A stretch of 64,000 bases of DNA from Hymenopellis radicata. Lineage: Eukaryota; Basidiomycota; Agaricomycetes; Agaricales; Physalacriaceae. Position numbers and translations under genes: made by a program. Location: the NCBI GenBank assembly GCA_015501595.1, contig JADNRX010000032.1, forward strand, positions 219,729 through 283,728, written 5' to 3'. The notes below the pieces were generated by a model. That model saw only the letters and a list, made by a program, of their open reading frames with translations. It was not told where the DNA came from and did no database searches. This document shows, piece after piece, positions 11,129-23,923 of the stretch. Positions within the stretch are counted from its first letter, which is position 1; the number at the start of each line of letters is the position of its first letter.

Positions 11129-14100
11129 ATGGACAATCCGCCAACAAGTACCACGAACATCCACACCATCGTCCGGGCCCAAATTGTCTTTCTACTTTCG
11201 ACCCTTACCGAAGAAAACTTTGAGAGGAACCAAATAGAGATTCGCTCGGTACGTGTCCTTTTTTGTGATGCGCCGACGCCTACCGACTCCCGCGCCCATC
11301 ACAGCTCTCGGAGCAGCATGGCATAGACACCTACCTGCATTTCATCCGCCGGTTAATCGTTCATTCCCAGTCACGCAATACCGGCAGCTCCACCCCCTCC
11401 TTTGACCCAAGCAGTTCCCTCACTTTCCGTCTTCTACTCCAAGAAACTCAGCGACTTGCACGCGACCCTTTTCTTGCGGATCGTTTTCGCGACGGCATAG
11501 ACAAAGGAGAGGGAGATATCTTCCGTCATTTTGACTTCATTCGCTTTGTAGAGCGCATTGGCCTCAACCCTCTCGAGCGGCTTGTTCTTGCCTCATCACT
11601 TGCCTCCGCAACACGCAAGGAACTCGCAAACCAGGCCGTGTCGGTCATAAAGACGGAATTCAAGGAGGCGATGGCAACTCTCTACCACTCCAATCCATCC
11701 TTTGACCACGCCGATTTGTCTCCTAGTCAGGTGGCCAAGTTGCTCTCAAACTTGCTTTCATTGGATTCTCCAGGGTCTCCCATACTGGATTACCAGGAGC
11801 GCAACGCCCTCATACTTGCCGCGCAGTCCAAGTATGGCAGAGACACCGTGTTCCCGATGCTGCATCACATACTGCCGACTTTGAGGTCAGTCGTCCTCTC
11901 TACGTGTCACGCCACTCTGACCGTCTTTTACAGTCTCCCTCCCGGAACGACACTGGTCCAATTACTTTTGCAGCTCGGTCCGGAGTTGACAAGTGACCAG
12001 GATGTTGTGCGGGCCGTTTTCACTCGGTTTGGTATGTCAGACGCAAGTCCACCTCGCGATGCTCAGGTGTTGGACATGTTCTCGGCTTTGGCGCGCCATG
12101 CCACTGAAGGAACAACCCTGTGTGATCCAACATCGCTAGTGAAAGCCTTGGCCTCTTTCGTGCGTCTCAACGTTTGTTCTTATGCTTCTACTCATCATTT
12201 CATAGCCGACAACGATTAACTGGGCAGTAGTCATACAGTCGTTTGACCGTCCTGACCGAGCCGGGGTTGATACCGCGACCCTCAAACTCCTCATCGCTAT
12301 CCTCCTCAACTGTCCACGTAATGAAGAACCTCACGCCGTCACTGGTTTCTGGACCGTATGGTCAAACCATCTCTACCAACTCCGCCTTCTTGATGCCCTT
12401 CTCTCCCTCCCTGCTGACACCTTCAACTTCGTACAATTACCCGGGCGGCGAATAGTAACAGTCGACGATGTTGCTATAGCAAGCCCTACTATCAAGGCCC
12501 TCGCTGCCAATGTTCAAGGTCATACGTGGAATTCTCTAGAGCTCTTCGAGGTTCTTGTACGACTTGCAGATTCCGACTCTCAAGAGATCAGGAACTGCGT
12601 TCGTGAGATGCTGGACAAAGCAATCAAAATCAGTGCCGAACTTGTCCATATGGGACTCCTCCAAGTTCCTGTATGTTTCCGTTTCTGCTCTGGAACGTCT
12701 TGCTCATTAGCTTACTCCTAGGACCCAAAATGGAACGAGATTCGTCTGGAATATTCTCGTAAACTCTTGGCCATGTTCTTGGGTGGGCATCCCAATCATC
12801 AACTGGTCTTCATGAGAATTTGGCAGATTGAGCCCACGTATCTTACGAATGCGTTCCGAGATTTCTATACTGAGAATCCTCTGAACATTACTCGTATCCT
12901 CGATGTGGCTCAAGATCTTAAGGTATGCCTAGTCTTGCCGTGGAATTCGAGGCGTGACTTATACAGGTGTTGAAGATACTGGAAGCTTTGCTTGAGGTTC
13001 GGCCTTTTGCCTTTGCGCTCGACGTCGCCGCGCTCGCGTCGCGCCGAGAATATCTCAACTTGGATAAATGGCTCGCCGACAACGTAACCAATCATGGTGC
13101 TGAATTCCTTCATGCCATTGTTGAGTTCCTCGAGGACAAGATGCAAAATGAGAAGATTACCCGCATCTCGGAGCCAACCATCGAGAGTCGAACCATGGCG
13201 CTTAGTGCAGGTACTATCACGATTATCCTAAGGGTTCTTCGTAACAGGTAGCGGTGCTTCTTGTGTGTGCATTCTCTCGACTGATTTATCCTCCAGCTCA
13301 AACCTAATGGATCAGGAGGACCTGCAACGGAGCATGGAAGTCCGCAACTTCTGTCTACAGATTCATCCTCGACTCATGAGTCTTATCCCGGGGTCGGATG
13401 TTGAACCTGGAACAACTGTGGTGAACTACTCGGCCGAGATTGAGACAGAGGTCGACGGCATATACAAGCAAATGTATGACGAGAGCATCACCATCGACGA
13501 GGTCATTGCCCAGTTGCAGCGCCAAAAGGAATCCACCAATCCTCGCGACCATGAAGTTTTCTCGTGCATGCTTCATTTCCTTTTCGACGAGTACAAATTC
13601 TTCCAATCCTACTACCCAGCCCGGGAGTTGTCCATGACGGGATATCTTTTCGGTTCTCTCATTCATCATCAACTTATCGACTCCATCCCCCTTGGCATCG
13701 CCATGCGCTACGTTTTGGATGCGCTGCAGTGTCCTCCGGAAACGAATTTATTCAAGTTTGGCCTCCAATCTCTCAATCGGTTTGAAAACCGCCTCGCGGA
13801 GTGGCGCCCCCTTTGCGAAAAGCTCATCGAAATTCCAGCGTTGGCAGAAGCTAAACCGGAGTTGGTAACCAGCATCCAACGCTATCTTGCCACTTCCTCC
13901 GCCGAAGGCTACGTGAACGGAGACGTCAGGACTTTGACTATAGGGCAACCTTCGGAAACGGTAGCAGCATTTACATCCATACGTCCCGATTCTATCACCG
14001 AACCCATCGAGGAACCTCCGGAGGAACTCTCAGACAGGATTCTTTTCATCGTCAACAACTTGGCGCCGAGTAATTTTGACTCGAAGCTGAATGACATGAA

Positions 14101-17100
14101 GAGCCTCTTCCTGGAGGAACACTCAAGATGGTTCGCGAACTACCTTGTCGACCAACGGATTAGCTCAGAGCCCAACAATCATTCCCTTTACCTTCGTTTC
14201 CTTGATGCCTTGGAGTCGAAGGTACTTGCAAGATTCATCCTCCACGAAACGATTGTCAAGTCCATGAACATGTTAAATTCGGAGAGGACGATGCAATCTG
14301 GCGCGGAGAGGAACGCTTTGAAAAATGTGGGTTCGTGGTTGGGTTCCATCACTCTGGCGCGCGATAGGCCGATCAAGCACAAGAACATCTCGTTCAAGGA
14401 TCTTCTTATTGAAGGCTACGAGAGCGGTCGGCTACATGTAGCCTTGCCGTTTGTCTGCAAGACGCTTGAGGGCTGCTCGAAGTCCAGGGTCTTCAAGAAC
14501 ACCAGCCCGTGGCTGATGGCGGTCATCAGTCTTCTCGCCGAGTTCTACTTCTTCGCCGAGCTCCGCTTGAACCCGAAATTCGAGATCGAGTTGTTGTGCA
14601 CATCGCTCGAAATCGACCTTGGCACCGTCGAAGCGACGTCCATCCTAAGGAACAGGCCTCTCAATGACAGTATGGCTGGCCCTCCACTCCCGGAATACGT
14701 ATCAGATATCAACTCCCTTCCCATCGGGGGTGATTACGACCCGACGCCACATATGGTCGGGGGCGATTCGCAGGTCCTTCCTCTCGGTCCAACGAGCCCA
14801 GCAGAAACCCAGCGTCCCTTGGGCGGACATATCGAGGCAATCCTCTCCGCGTTAACGATGCATGTACACGTCAATGTTCAACTCGCACCTTTGAATCTCA
14901 ATCCGACATTCAAGCGAGCGGTTCAACTTGCGGTCGACCGATCCGTCCGAGATGTGAGCGCACTTGCAACTACCTATACATCTTCTAACATATATTATAC
15001 AGATCATTCTTCCTGTTGTAGAGCGATCTGTCACTATCGCCGGCATTTCGACGAGGGAGTTGGTGGTGAAGGATTTCGCCACGGAGCCCAACGAAGACAA
15101 GCTGCGAAAGGCTTCGCACTTGATGGCCCAGAAGCTCGCTGGAAGTTTGGCATTAGTAACGTGCAAAGAGCCGCTCAAGAGCAATCTGGCTAATCATCTG
15201 CGAACCTATTTGGTCGAAGCTGGCTTCACAGAAGTCGTTCAGCAAGACCAAGTTACTCTCATATTGGTACAGGACAATCTCGAGGTCGCATGTTCAGCTA
15301 TCGAGAAAGCTGCCATGGAGCGTGCGATTACAGATGTTGATGAGGCTTTCGCAGATCAATATGAAGCTCGTCATCGTCATCGCGAGGTCAGTCTTTGTTT
15401 ATTCTCTCATGTACAATAACTTACCTATGACTAGATGAGAGGCCAAGTCTTCTGGGCGCCAGGCGCGCAACACACCACATTCTCAAACTCCCTACCCGAC
15501 CCTTTACGCATCCGACCAAGCGGTGTGCAGAACAACCAGCTTATCGTTTATGACGACTTCGGTGAGTCTCTTCGTCTTCATCACGAATCATGGATGCCCG
15601 ACTCACTGTACTGTTTAGGTGTCGATCCCGCAAGACGTAGAGTCGCGAGTCGACCCGGTTCAGCAATCTCCTACAACCCTTACACGCCTTCCCCCGCACC
15701 TGATTCCGCTATGAACCAGCCGTACATCAGCCACCAAGAGGCAATGGACAGATTTAATGTAAGACGCTTTCTTTAGAAAATTTTATGGCCGTCTCACCCA
15801 TTTTTAGGTTATCTCTCGCGACCTAGAAAGCGTGATGATACAGATCCCGAACCAGACCTTCAGCCTTTTACCTCAAAACCATGATGTCCGTCATTTGGTG
15901 CGGCAGGTCATCTACCTGACGCTAGAAAGTGCCGATCGCGCGAGGACACCACTTGCATTTTCGCAAAAGATCGTGCAACTTCTCTACAAGACACCTACGC
16001 AATTGGGCAGAGATGTCTATGTCACCCTGTTGGATCAACTCTGCGAACCTACGAAGACGTTGCTAAGGAGGCTATCAACTGGCTCCTCTATGCTGAGGAC
16101 GAGGTATGCAGTTCTTACAAGTATCCGACGGCCACTAAACACCTGAACAGCGAAAACTCAATGTCCCGGTCACCGTCACCCTTCTGGCGAGCGGCTTGCT
16201 GAGCATTACTTTACAAGATCAGCAACTCGCAAAGTCTCTTTACTCTGACCCGCGACCTAGCCTTCTGCTCTTCGCGGCCAACTTGATCAGACAATGCCTT
16301 TCAACTGACCCGCCTATTCTCACTCAAGGCCAATTCGCGACGACTCTGGAAGTTCTTGGGCAGTTATCTCAAGCCGGAAAAGTCAATGAAGAGTAAATCC
16401 TAGTTCCCTTCCACTCCTCAATGTACTCACGATTACTTAGGGTCAACCGACTACTAGAAGATTTAGGTGGCTCACGTCGACAGCTCGCAGTGGAGAACCC
16501 AGCACGTCTTCCTTCCACAAAGCCGGATAGTGACATGCGCGAGAAACTCGTCGGCTGGTTCCATCAATGGGTGCTTATCTTCCAGCGCTCGCATTCTCCG
16601 GAGAAGAGCTTCGTGCCCTTCATCACACAGTTGACGAAACAGGGCATACTGAAGGCTGAAGAAATGTCCTCACTCTTCTTCCGTGTATGTGCAGAGTCCA
16701 GCGTGAGCAGCTATATAAAGTACGCTCCCAACAGCGCATCCTTCCAGGCCTTGGACGCGTTGTCGAGGTTGATTACCTACATGATCAAGTACCACGGCGA
16801 TGCGACTGGCGTCAACAACGACCAAGCGAAAGTGCACTATCTGACAAAGATTCTCTCGATCTTCGTGTTGGTCTTGGCCAACATGCACGAAGAACAGGGC
16901 GTGAACTTCCAGCAAAAACCATTTTTCAGATTTTTCTCGAGTCTGATAAACGATTTCCATTCTATGGAGGTGCAACTCGGATCAGCGTACTTCCAGTTGC
17001 TTCTTGCGCTCAGGTGAATATCATCTTGCTTAATACAGCACTACTTGTTGTCCTGAACACACATTCCAGTGACGCCTTCAGCTCGCTGCAACCCACTTAT

Positions 17101-18259
17101 TTCCCAGGGTTCTCCTTCTCGTGGATGTGTTTGATCTCGCATAGGTTGTACATGCCGAAATTGTTGCTGTCAGAGAACAGAGAGGTTTGTGGATCGATAC
17201 TGTAACGTCGAATGCGATACTAAGTTTTCTCTCCAGGGCTGGTCGGCTTTCCATAAGCTTTTGCTCTCGCTCTTCAAATTCCTAGCGCCATTCTTGAGAG
17301 ATGCCGATCTTCAGCATGCTGCGCAAGATCTTTATCGTGGTGCTCTGCGCATTCTCTTGGTTTTACTTCACGACTTTCCCGAATTCTTAAGCGAGTACTA
17401 CTTTACTCTCTGCGATGCAATTCCTCCCCGTTGCATCCAACTCCGTAATATCATTCTCAGCGCTTTCCCGTCATCTATCATCCTACCCGACCCTCATCTC
17501 CGTGGCCAAAGCATGGAAAACATCCCGGAAACCGGCATTATACCTCCCATCCTTTCCGATTTCACTTCCGGATTGAAGAGTGGCGATTTGAGAGGACATT
17601 TGGATCAGTTCCTGCTCAACCGCGGCTCCCCGTCATTCCTACCAACTCTCAAGGATCGCCTCAGGCCGATTCCTGGGCCCGACGGATCCAACGAAAACTA
17701 TAATTTATCGCTCATCAACTCAATTGTCATGTACATTGGTGTCTCGTCGGTTGCTCAAACTAAAGCTCGCAGTGGCTCGCCGGTGTTTGTTGCTGGCGAT
17801 CCCGGTGTCGTTGCTTTGCAATACCTGGCCTCGAGTCTAGACGTTGAAGGTATGCCCAGTCGCGCATTCTTCTCAAGCTAGTGACTGACGTCGTTTTGTA
17901 GGCCAACATCATCTCCTCAGCGCTGTCGTGCTTCACTTACGCTACCCCAACGCCCATACGCATTGGTTCAGCTCCCTTCTCCTCCATCTTTTCGTAGAGG
18001 TCCAAGACGATCGGTTCAGAGAGGTTCTCACGAAGGTGCTTTTGGAGCGTTTCATTGTACATCGACCTCACCCTTGGGGAGCGTTGGCGACCTTTATCGA
18101 GCTCCTCCGCAACACGACCAAGTACCAGTTCTGGACGAAAGAGTTCATCAACATCGCTCCTGAGGTCAAGCTGCTTCTTGATAGTGTAAGTCTCTTCATC
18201 CTCGTTATGCTCCTGTCCTAACTCTTCCCCAGGTTGCCAAAGTCATTTTCTCTCCGTAG
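11129..18259 (+). CDS. NOT1: CCR4-NOT complex scaffold subunit NOT1
   Basis: NOT1 is the scaffold of the CCR4-NOT deadenylase and transcription-regulatory complex. The roughly 2,100-residue product runs through about fifteen exons. Visible regions in order: an N-terminal HEAT array (TIVRAQIVFLLSTLTEENFE); a middle array that binds TTP-type adaptors in human CNOT1 (about 12.5-13.25 kb); the MIF4G-like CAF1-docking domain (about 13.3-13.95 kb, EVFSCMLHFLFDEYKFFQSY); a DUF3819 helical domain (about 14.8-15.4 kb); and the C-terminal superfamily homology domain binding NOT2 and NOT3/5 (about 16.5-18.26 kb). The last contains VLLERFIVHRPHPWGALATF and ends KVIFSP. The start at 11129 (MDNPPTSTTNIHTIVRAQ) fits best; an in-frame ATG also lies at 11108. 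The frame is coherent throughout, with no disruption seen. Confidence 0.93.
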
Positions 18260-19602
18260 AATATCGTTGCTATTATCCTTGCTATCTTTCGCACATATAT
18301 CTCATGTTTTATTCCGGGGTTTTACTTTCTCATTTCTGCACTGTAGCATTGTAACACTATTTGTCACCGTTTTCAAGTGTTGAAAAGAGGTGTAAGAGTT
18401 GAACGTTGGTTACGAGTATTCATGAACCAAAATTTCCTTGTCCACGGAGTTTTTTGACTACTAAAATTGTGCAATTCTGTATTCCTTTACTACATATTCC
18501 CGCGTAATATAGTACTTGTAGTCGCCACACTTCTATCAATCGCTGAATCAAGCCCAAGAAGCACTGGAGCTGGCACTTGAAAATCGTTCGAGTACTTCGA
18601 CAGTCTCGAGGCACCTGAGGTGAGCGCCGAAGTACATTTTTTAATACGAAGTTCGCGACGCGCCGATGTCAAGGACCCTCACAAGAAAAGTGGCGGTACT
18701 AGTAAGTATTGACTAAGCCACACGTTAATGGTTATGATTTTTTGTGGATATCAGAGCAGGAGGGGTTCAAACACGATGAAGACTACCGTTCAATATGCGA
18801 TGCCTTCTGACACCTGTGGCGTAATGGAAATCGCTCTAGAGACAATGAGACTCAACTGTAGATATTGGATTCATAAAGAGTATGTTTACCGCTGAGTGAC
18901 CTATAACTACGTCAGGAGTAGTGATGTGGAATGCGTAATTCCGTGGCAAAGTTGGCAAAACCCGGTTGGAGAGATGACAACGGAGGACAACCTCAAGGAG
19001 CTGCGGGGACCTAGTGGCAGAGCGAAAGCGATAGCACGGCGCGTAATCTACAGAATTGACAGTTTGCCAAGTGTCGCTGCTATGGCTTCGACTCAACGAA
19101 CAACCTAAAGATACTCGGAGAAGAAAATCGTGATTCAAGATACCGAGGGGGAAACTGGTGGAGCACACTTGGACAACTCGCTGCATCCTGAAGCTCACCA
19201 CACTAGCAGTAGTATGACAGACGATCTCGACATTTCCTTTCTCAGACTGAGCGCGGTCGATGTGATGGTTGGAATCCAGAAGTACGGCCCGGTAAAGCCG
19301 GTTAAAGTTCAGAGTGGCGCGCTCTGGACACGCTGAGTAATGAACCGCCAGTCAACGTCTTCGGCGTTGTTCACCTGTACATTATGCATGCGCCGTCGCC
19401 GATAAATACGGATTCTGATGATGACCCGAGAGATATTATACATAGCTTAGTAGGTAGGAGACTAGAGCTATAGAGATGGGTGGGGTTCACTGGTACAACT
19501 TCTCAACAAAGCGTCCAGTATGGGACAAGAAAATGAAGACCAGAATATATTATACAGTGCACTGATCGTCCATTCGTGCTGCTTTCCGAGAATGTCCCCG
19601 AT
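18260..19602. other. Long convergent gap, no recognised gene
   Basis: 1.34 kb between the 3' ends of NOT1 and the HSF-type gene. Open frames reach 70 codons on plus (18896-19108) and 121 codons on minus (18836-19201), with no family feature. I looked here for a response-regulator domain that could belong to the neighbouring gene and found no aspartate-pocket motifs. NOT1 3' UTR occupies an unknown part of the left end. Confidence 0.5.
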
Positions 19603-20396
19603 CTATAATGAATACTTTCCCGCCGCGGCGTTTATGGTGGCACCCCAGTCTCGGGGCAACGGCGTGTTCAAGGGAGTGCCGTCCCTTGAATTCTCCAGCT
19701 GCAGGAAGTATTGTATTAAACCCTGCATCAGGCCGTCCTGCTGTGCCATATTCCGCTGGAAGCCGACCATCTCGACGAGGACGTCGTGATAGTTGCGCTC
19801 GAGGTTACGGACGTGTGCGGACAGCTCATCTTGGGCCTGAGTGAGGCGGTCGATCTCTGAGTGTAGTGATGAGGTAGTAGGTGTGGAGAGCGGCCGCGTT
19901 GAAAGAGGCGGCGGCGTTGTATGTGTCTTGCGAGCAGCAGGTACTTTGCGCTTGATATTCTCAAGCGCTGCACGCTGGTCAGCATGGAAATCGGGGTGTC
20001 GGAATACCCATGACTTGAAGACGCCGTCAGAGAAATTGGCAGAAGCAATGCAAAGGACGCGCTTACATTTTCGCCGAATTCGCCTTCGGTGTTCTTGACT
20101 TTGTGAAAGTCGTACTTGTTTAGTTGGCGAACGAAGCTCGCAAAGTTCGCGTGCTTGAATAAGCGGGGTAGTATAGACTTTGTGAACTCATGAGTATCCT
20201 TTACGACGAAGCAGTCGCCGTGGGGACCCCATGCCACGATCGACTCGAGAGTGGGATCTGATAGCATCCTGAATAATAAGATATGAGGACCGGACGAGTA
20301 AAGAATCTAGACACGGACTGACTTGTAAAGTTTCTTGACGAAATCACTTGTGCTTGTGGAGGGCATAACGTCCTCCTCTTTGTGAGGGTCAATCAT
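19603..20396 (-). CDS. HSF-type DNA-binding transcription factor, Skn7/Prr1-like
   Basis: Exon 1 gives [20 protein letters not shown], then KKLYK. A GTCAGT intron follows, then [60 protein letters not shown], another intron, and [20 protein letters not shown] with RKVPAARK. This is a complete winged-helix HSF DNA-binding domain. GDCFVV and a single DNA-recognition helix [14 protein letters not shown] point to the Skn7/Prr1 branch, a two-component output regulator for osmotic and oxidative stress. A coiled coil follows ([40 protein letters not shown]). The frame then ends at 19603 (AAAGKYSL, stop), about 215 residues in all. Unlike typical Skn7 proteins, no receiver domain is seen. The start is uncertain: the frame is open upstream of 20396 without an ATG. 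Confidence 0.8.
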
Positions 20397-21660
20397 GTCC
20401 TCGTCGTTGAGGGGCGTCCAAGACGGATAAGACGTTGTGGTAGAGTACTCCGTGGTTGAAACGGGGAGAAGACAGTAGTTGCTGGAAAAGAGGGCTGGAC
20501 CAGGCCCTCCATGTCGTGTTTTATACGTGACGGAAATTTAAACGGACCTCGGGGTACATCAAATGGGACGCGTCGTTCCACTCCACTGCTTTAAACGATC
20601 ACCGCGCCGTACGTACTCCGTGGCGTCCATTATTTAACACGTCTCTCTAGCTCACCACTCTGTGTTCCCCAGCAGCGTCGAGCATTTTTGTCGATTTATG
20701 GGTCACAGAATGCAGCGCGGGGGGCTAGGCGGGGACTGGATTGCATGGTCTCGATCGGTTCTATTTTGATGGGCCGAGACCTTCGTGACGTCGCATTGTC
20801 AATGCAAGGCTCTGGACTGGGTCGGCGCGAGCTATGGCTGAGAACGGGTGCATTTTCTGTCAAACAATCTCGACTGTGAGGGTGCTAGGCTGAAGAAACA
20901 ATGTGGGTAAGTTGACCCAAGGAACAGGTTGTCATATTCGAGAAATGAGACAGTCAATGTATCGTCATCGTAGGAGGTTGTACAGCCAGTCAATGCCTAG
21001 AACGAGACGAGACGACGAGCATCCCCGAGGTATACGATAATGGTACATACACTTCCAATGGGCGAGCTGCCGCATATCAACCCCGTGTTAATCACTGTCA
21101 ATGTGCGCCTAGTGATGTCCGTTAAGCTGTTGTTAAGGAGAGTCTAGGTCAACAACAGTATGCCGAATAAAAAAAGGCTGTATAGCATTGAGAGCTCTGC
21201 TACAAAGCGCTGACCTCGGAGAGAGACGTTGGCGCCGATGTAATCGTGAAACTATTTGGCTATGGGTCATCTAGAATTGGGCGGAGACAAGGCAGGAAGG
21301 AGTCCCAGATCTAGGAGAAGACCAGCTTATGAAGGGGAAGTTGTCCGCATCGCGTTCAAGTTGTAATACACTTCTGAATCCTGATGGAGAGTATGCGAAT
21401 CGGATCCAAAGCTAAGCTTCCTTACGTATTCAGACGTCTGTAGGTAACGGCAAGTATGGGAACATTTAGAATGCACTCCCCGCAAGTGTATAGTCCGTGG
21501 TTGTCCGTGGATCGTAAGATAGCGTTGAGTCGTCGTAAAAGGTACGATCAGTAAGGTGGGAACAAACTGCCATTTTAGGATGCCTAATAATATCCACCCC
21601 AAGGCGAAAGCATTTTGGCCTCATTTTTCCTTTACAACCTGCTTACTACCACCATCCAAC
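20397..21660. other. Long divergent intergenic region
   Basis: 1.26 kb between the divergent starts of the HSF-type factor and the beta-trefoil gene. Only short frames occur (the longest, 91 codons at 21327-21602 minus, has no recognisable feature). A large promoter region for two regulated genes is the simplest reading. Confidence 0.45.
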
Positions 21661-22341
21661 ATGTCTCTTTCACGGACTCGTACCCCAAAGGTGCGTACAG
21701 TGTCTTCAATTTGTTGATTTGACTTGATAGGCTTGGTAGCTCGTCTCGGGCGTGTACAGAATCATTAGTGAGGCTTCGCATTCGACCATCCGAGTCCACC
21801 AACACGGAAAGCCCATTCTATTGTCGTACCGGTATGAACTTCTTGGGGTATTTGAGCAGGTACGCAACTTTCGCCTTGCTTTATACTGATATTAACACGC
21901 TTTCTCAGTGGGAGTTGACAGCCCAGGAAAAGGGCGGCTTCATTATCCGAAGCATGGGCTTGACTTTGGGCCAAGTTGGCATTGAAAACGTACGCCGACC
22001 TCGTCCGTGCTGTTAATCGCTCGTCTCACTTGACCTGTAGGGCGTCATGATCATTAACGGTGGTAATCCAGTCGCTTTTGAGGTGGAACCGATCGGCGAT
22101 GGCCTGTACACGGTGCGTACACGAAATAATTCGCGTTAGTTCTATACTTAACTGATCCTCGCAGGTGAAAGCGCCAGGCGATGCTGGTGAATACTGGAAT
22201 ATCTCGCAACCACCTACCCGCCAGGTGCCCGAAGTGCACGTCAAGCTACTCAACGGCCCTTCTGCCGACGGTGAATTCGAGGCCACCCAGCTATGGAGAT
22301 TCGAGCGTCTCGACGACGAAGAGGACTCGTCGGTATTCTAG
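21661..22341 (+). CDS. Small beta-trefoil protein, possibly an I66-type protease inhibitor
   Basis: Five exons give about 155 residues: MSLSRTRTPK, LVSGVYRIISEASHSTIRVH, GVFEQWELTAQEKGGFIIRS, GVMIINGGNPVAFEVEPIGD, GLYT, VKAPGDAGEYWNISQPP and LWRFERLDDEEDSSVF. Opening with a YRI segment, W-x-L/W-x-F strands spaced about 45 residues apart, a VAFEVEPIGDG step and a final LWRFERLD fits the beta-trefoil inhibitors of mushrooms (MEROPS I66, cnispin type). These are cytosolic defence proteins. No signal peptide is present, as usual for that group. An R-type lectin of the same fold is the main alternative, but I see no QxW repeats. Introns were set by phase and all use GT-AG. Confidence 0.55.
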
Positions 22342-23923
22342 CTCGGGCGAAACGTAATCCTGGTGGGGACCAGGGAGTATACCACCGCGTATATACCAAG
22401 GGTCGAGAGCGCTCTTTGATGACCGCATATAATCTACGTAACTTATAATTTTGCACAGTCGTTGTCTTCATTTACAAGGCAAACTATACGTGCTTTCTCT
22501 GCCAAAATACGCGACGCCACACTTGCAATTTTACCCCAACAAATTCGGCGAGAAAAGTGTGGGGCAGGCCGCAGGTCGTCCTTACCAAACAGCGGCAAAT
22601 ATGAAATTCGCGGTCCGGTGCCGTTTAGGTTCGGAACAAGCCCGCTTATGGAAGCTTTTGGGCGGGCGAAGTGGAGGGGCTTGATCCGAACCTAGGTGCC
22701 GTTATTGGCGTCTCTTCCTTTAGCTCTCTTCTTCAGTCACCACAACCATCCATCGGACGCGAAGCACAAACATTGAAATTCTCAAACCAGTTTCCAGCCG
22801 TCAATCTAAATTCACGAATTTCTTATGAGCCAATCAGTATTACCGCTACCACCATTCAAGGTTTTTCGAGTCTTCACTCAACCTCTACCACGTATTCCAG
22901 ATCCTCAATTCGCGAATCCGTCTGGGAAGCAGCTGGAACAGGTTACTCCTACTCCCTTTCATAGCGACCATACGGTCAGCTGTTATACTCACCCATGGAT
23001 TAGAAGGAGAGACGCTCTCGGACTGGACTACCATATCAGCCTAGAAGCGTCCTATGACCATCCCGCCATATTCCGTGAAGAGCGCGCCTTTAATTACGTG
23101 ACTCTTCTAGACCGTCGCGTTTCAAAATGCTACGCCACCGATAATCCAACTTATCCCAGTTTGACAAGACGACGAGCGGCTCGGACGCAGCATTATGGCG
23201 GATTCCATATGCTCAGTGACTGCGTTCCGTATCATCTCAACTTACTATCGGCTTACTACGGAACTCCGGATCGACTGGACTACAACTCCTTGTAAGTATC
23301 CAGTCAGCATCAGATCGATCTTCCTCCGCTTCAGGCAAGCTTCAGGTCCAAGTTCCACCAGTCTGGTCTCATCCATGCATGCATATGACCGCTGCGTACA
23401 CACGTTTATCTCCCCTGCAAACTTGGCGTTACTTGGACTCGACCGGCTGATGTCGGCCATGTTCCTTGGTCACTCAGTTTATGTGAGTAGTTCAGTCTGA
23501 TAGGCTCGACGCTTTCTTCACTACCACATGCCCATCTTTCTCTCTATCAACTGTAAACTGAGTCCGGAACCGAGCAATTACTGTCCCTAACTCTGTAGGA
23601 ACAACGCCGACTGCTTCTGTCGCCCACTGTCTATTAACTGAGGCTTCTGTGTCCAATCTGTGTCTCCCTGTTCTATCTTTGGCGGCTCCTGTTCCTTGAA
23701 TGTATGCCCTGTTGACGTTCTGACGCGAACAAGTCGCTCATCAAAGAAGCTGGCAATCTTTTTTTCGACATTCCCATCACATCGCGCATCAGACTAACCT
23801 GATCCCTGGCTATCATTGAGCTGTTTATAGTGCCTGAACGCTTGTTAACGTATTGAATGTTCTCATAAGTATAAAGGTCTGATTTCCTATGTTTCGTTGC
23901 GGTCATCGGGTTCCCTCTTCATC
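22342..23923. other. Intergenic stretch with one unassigned ORF
   Basis: 1.58 kb between the beta-trefoil gene and the GMC oxidase. One plus-strand frame of 156 codons (22825-23295) starts with ATG and ends with TAA. Its product is rich in P, R and Y with no domain I recognise, so I do not call it a gene with confidence. A 77-codon minus-strand frame at 23673-23906 is likewise unassigned. The right end should hold the promoter of the GMC gene. Confidence 0.4.

Noticed and set aside
18260..19602. Hidden receiver-domain exons for the HSF-type gene
   Set aside because: I read the minus strand for the acidic pocket, the phospho-acceptor Asp and the conserved Lys segment and found none.
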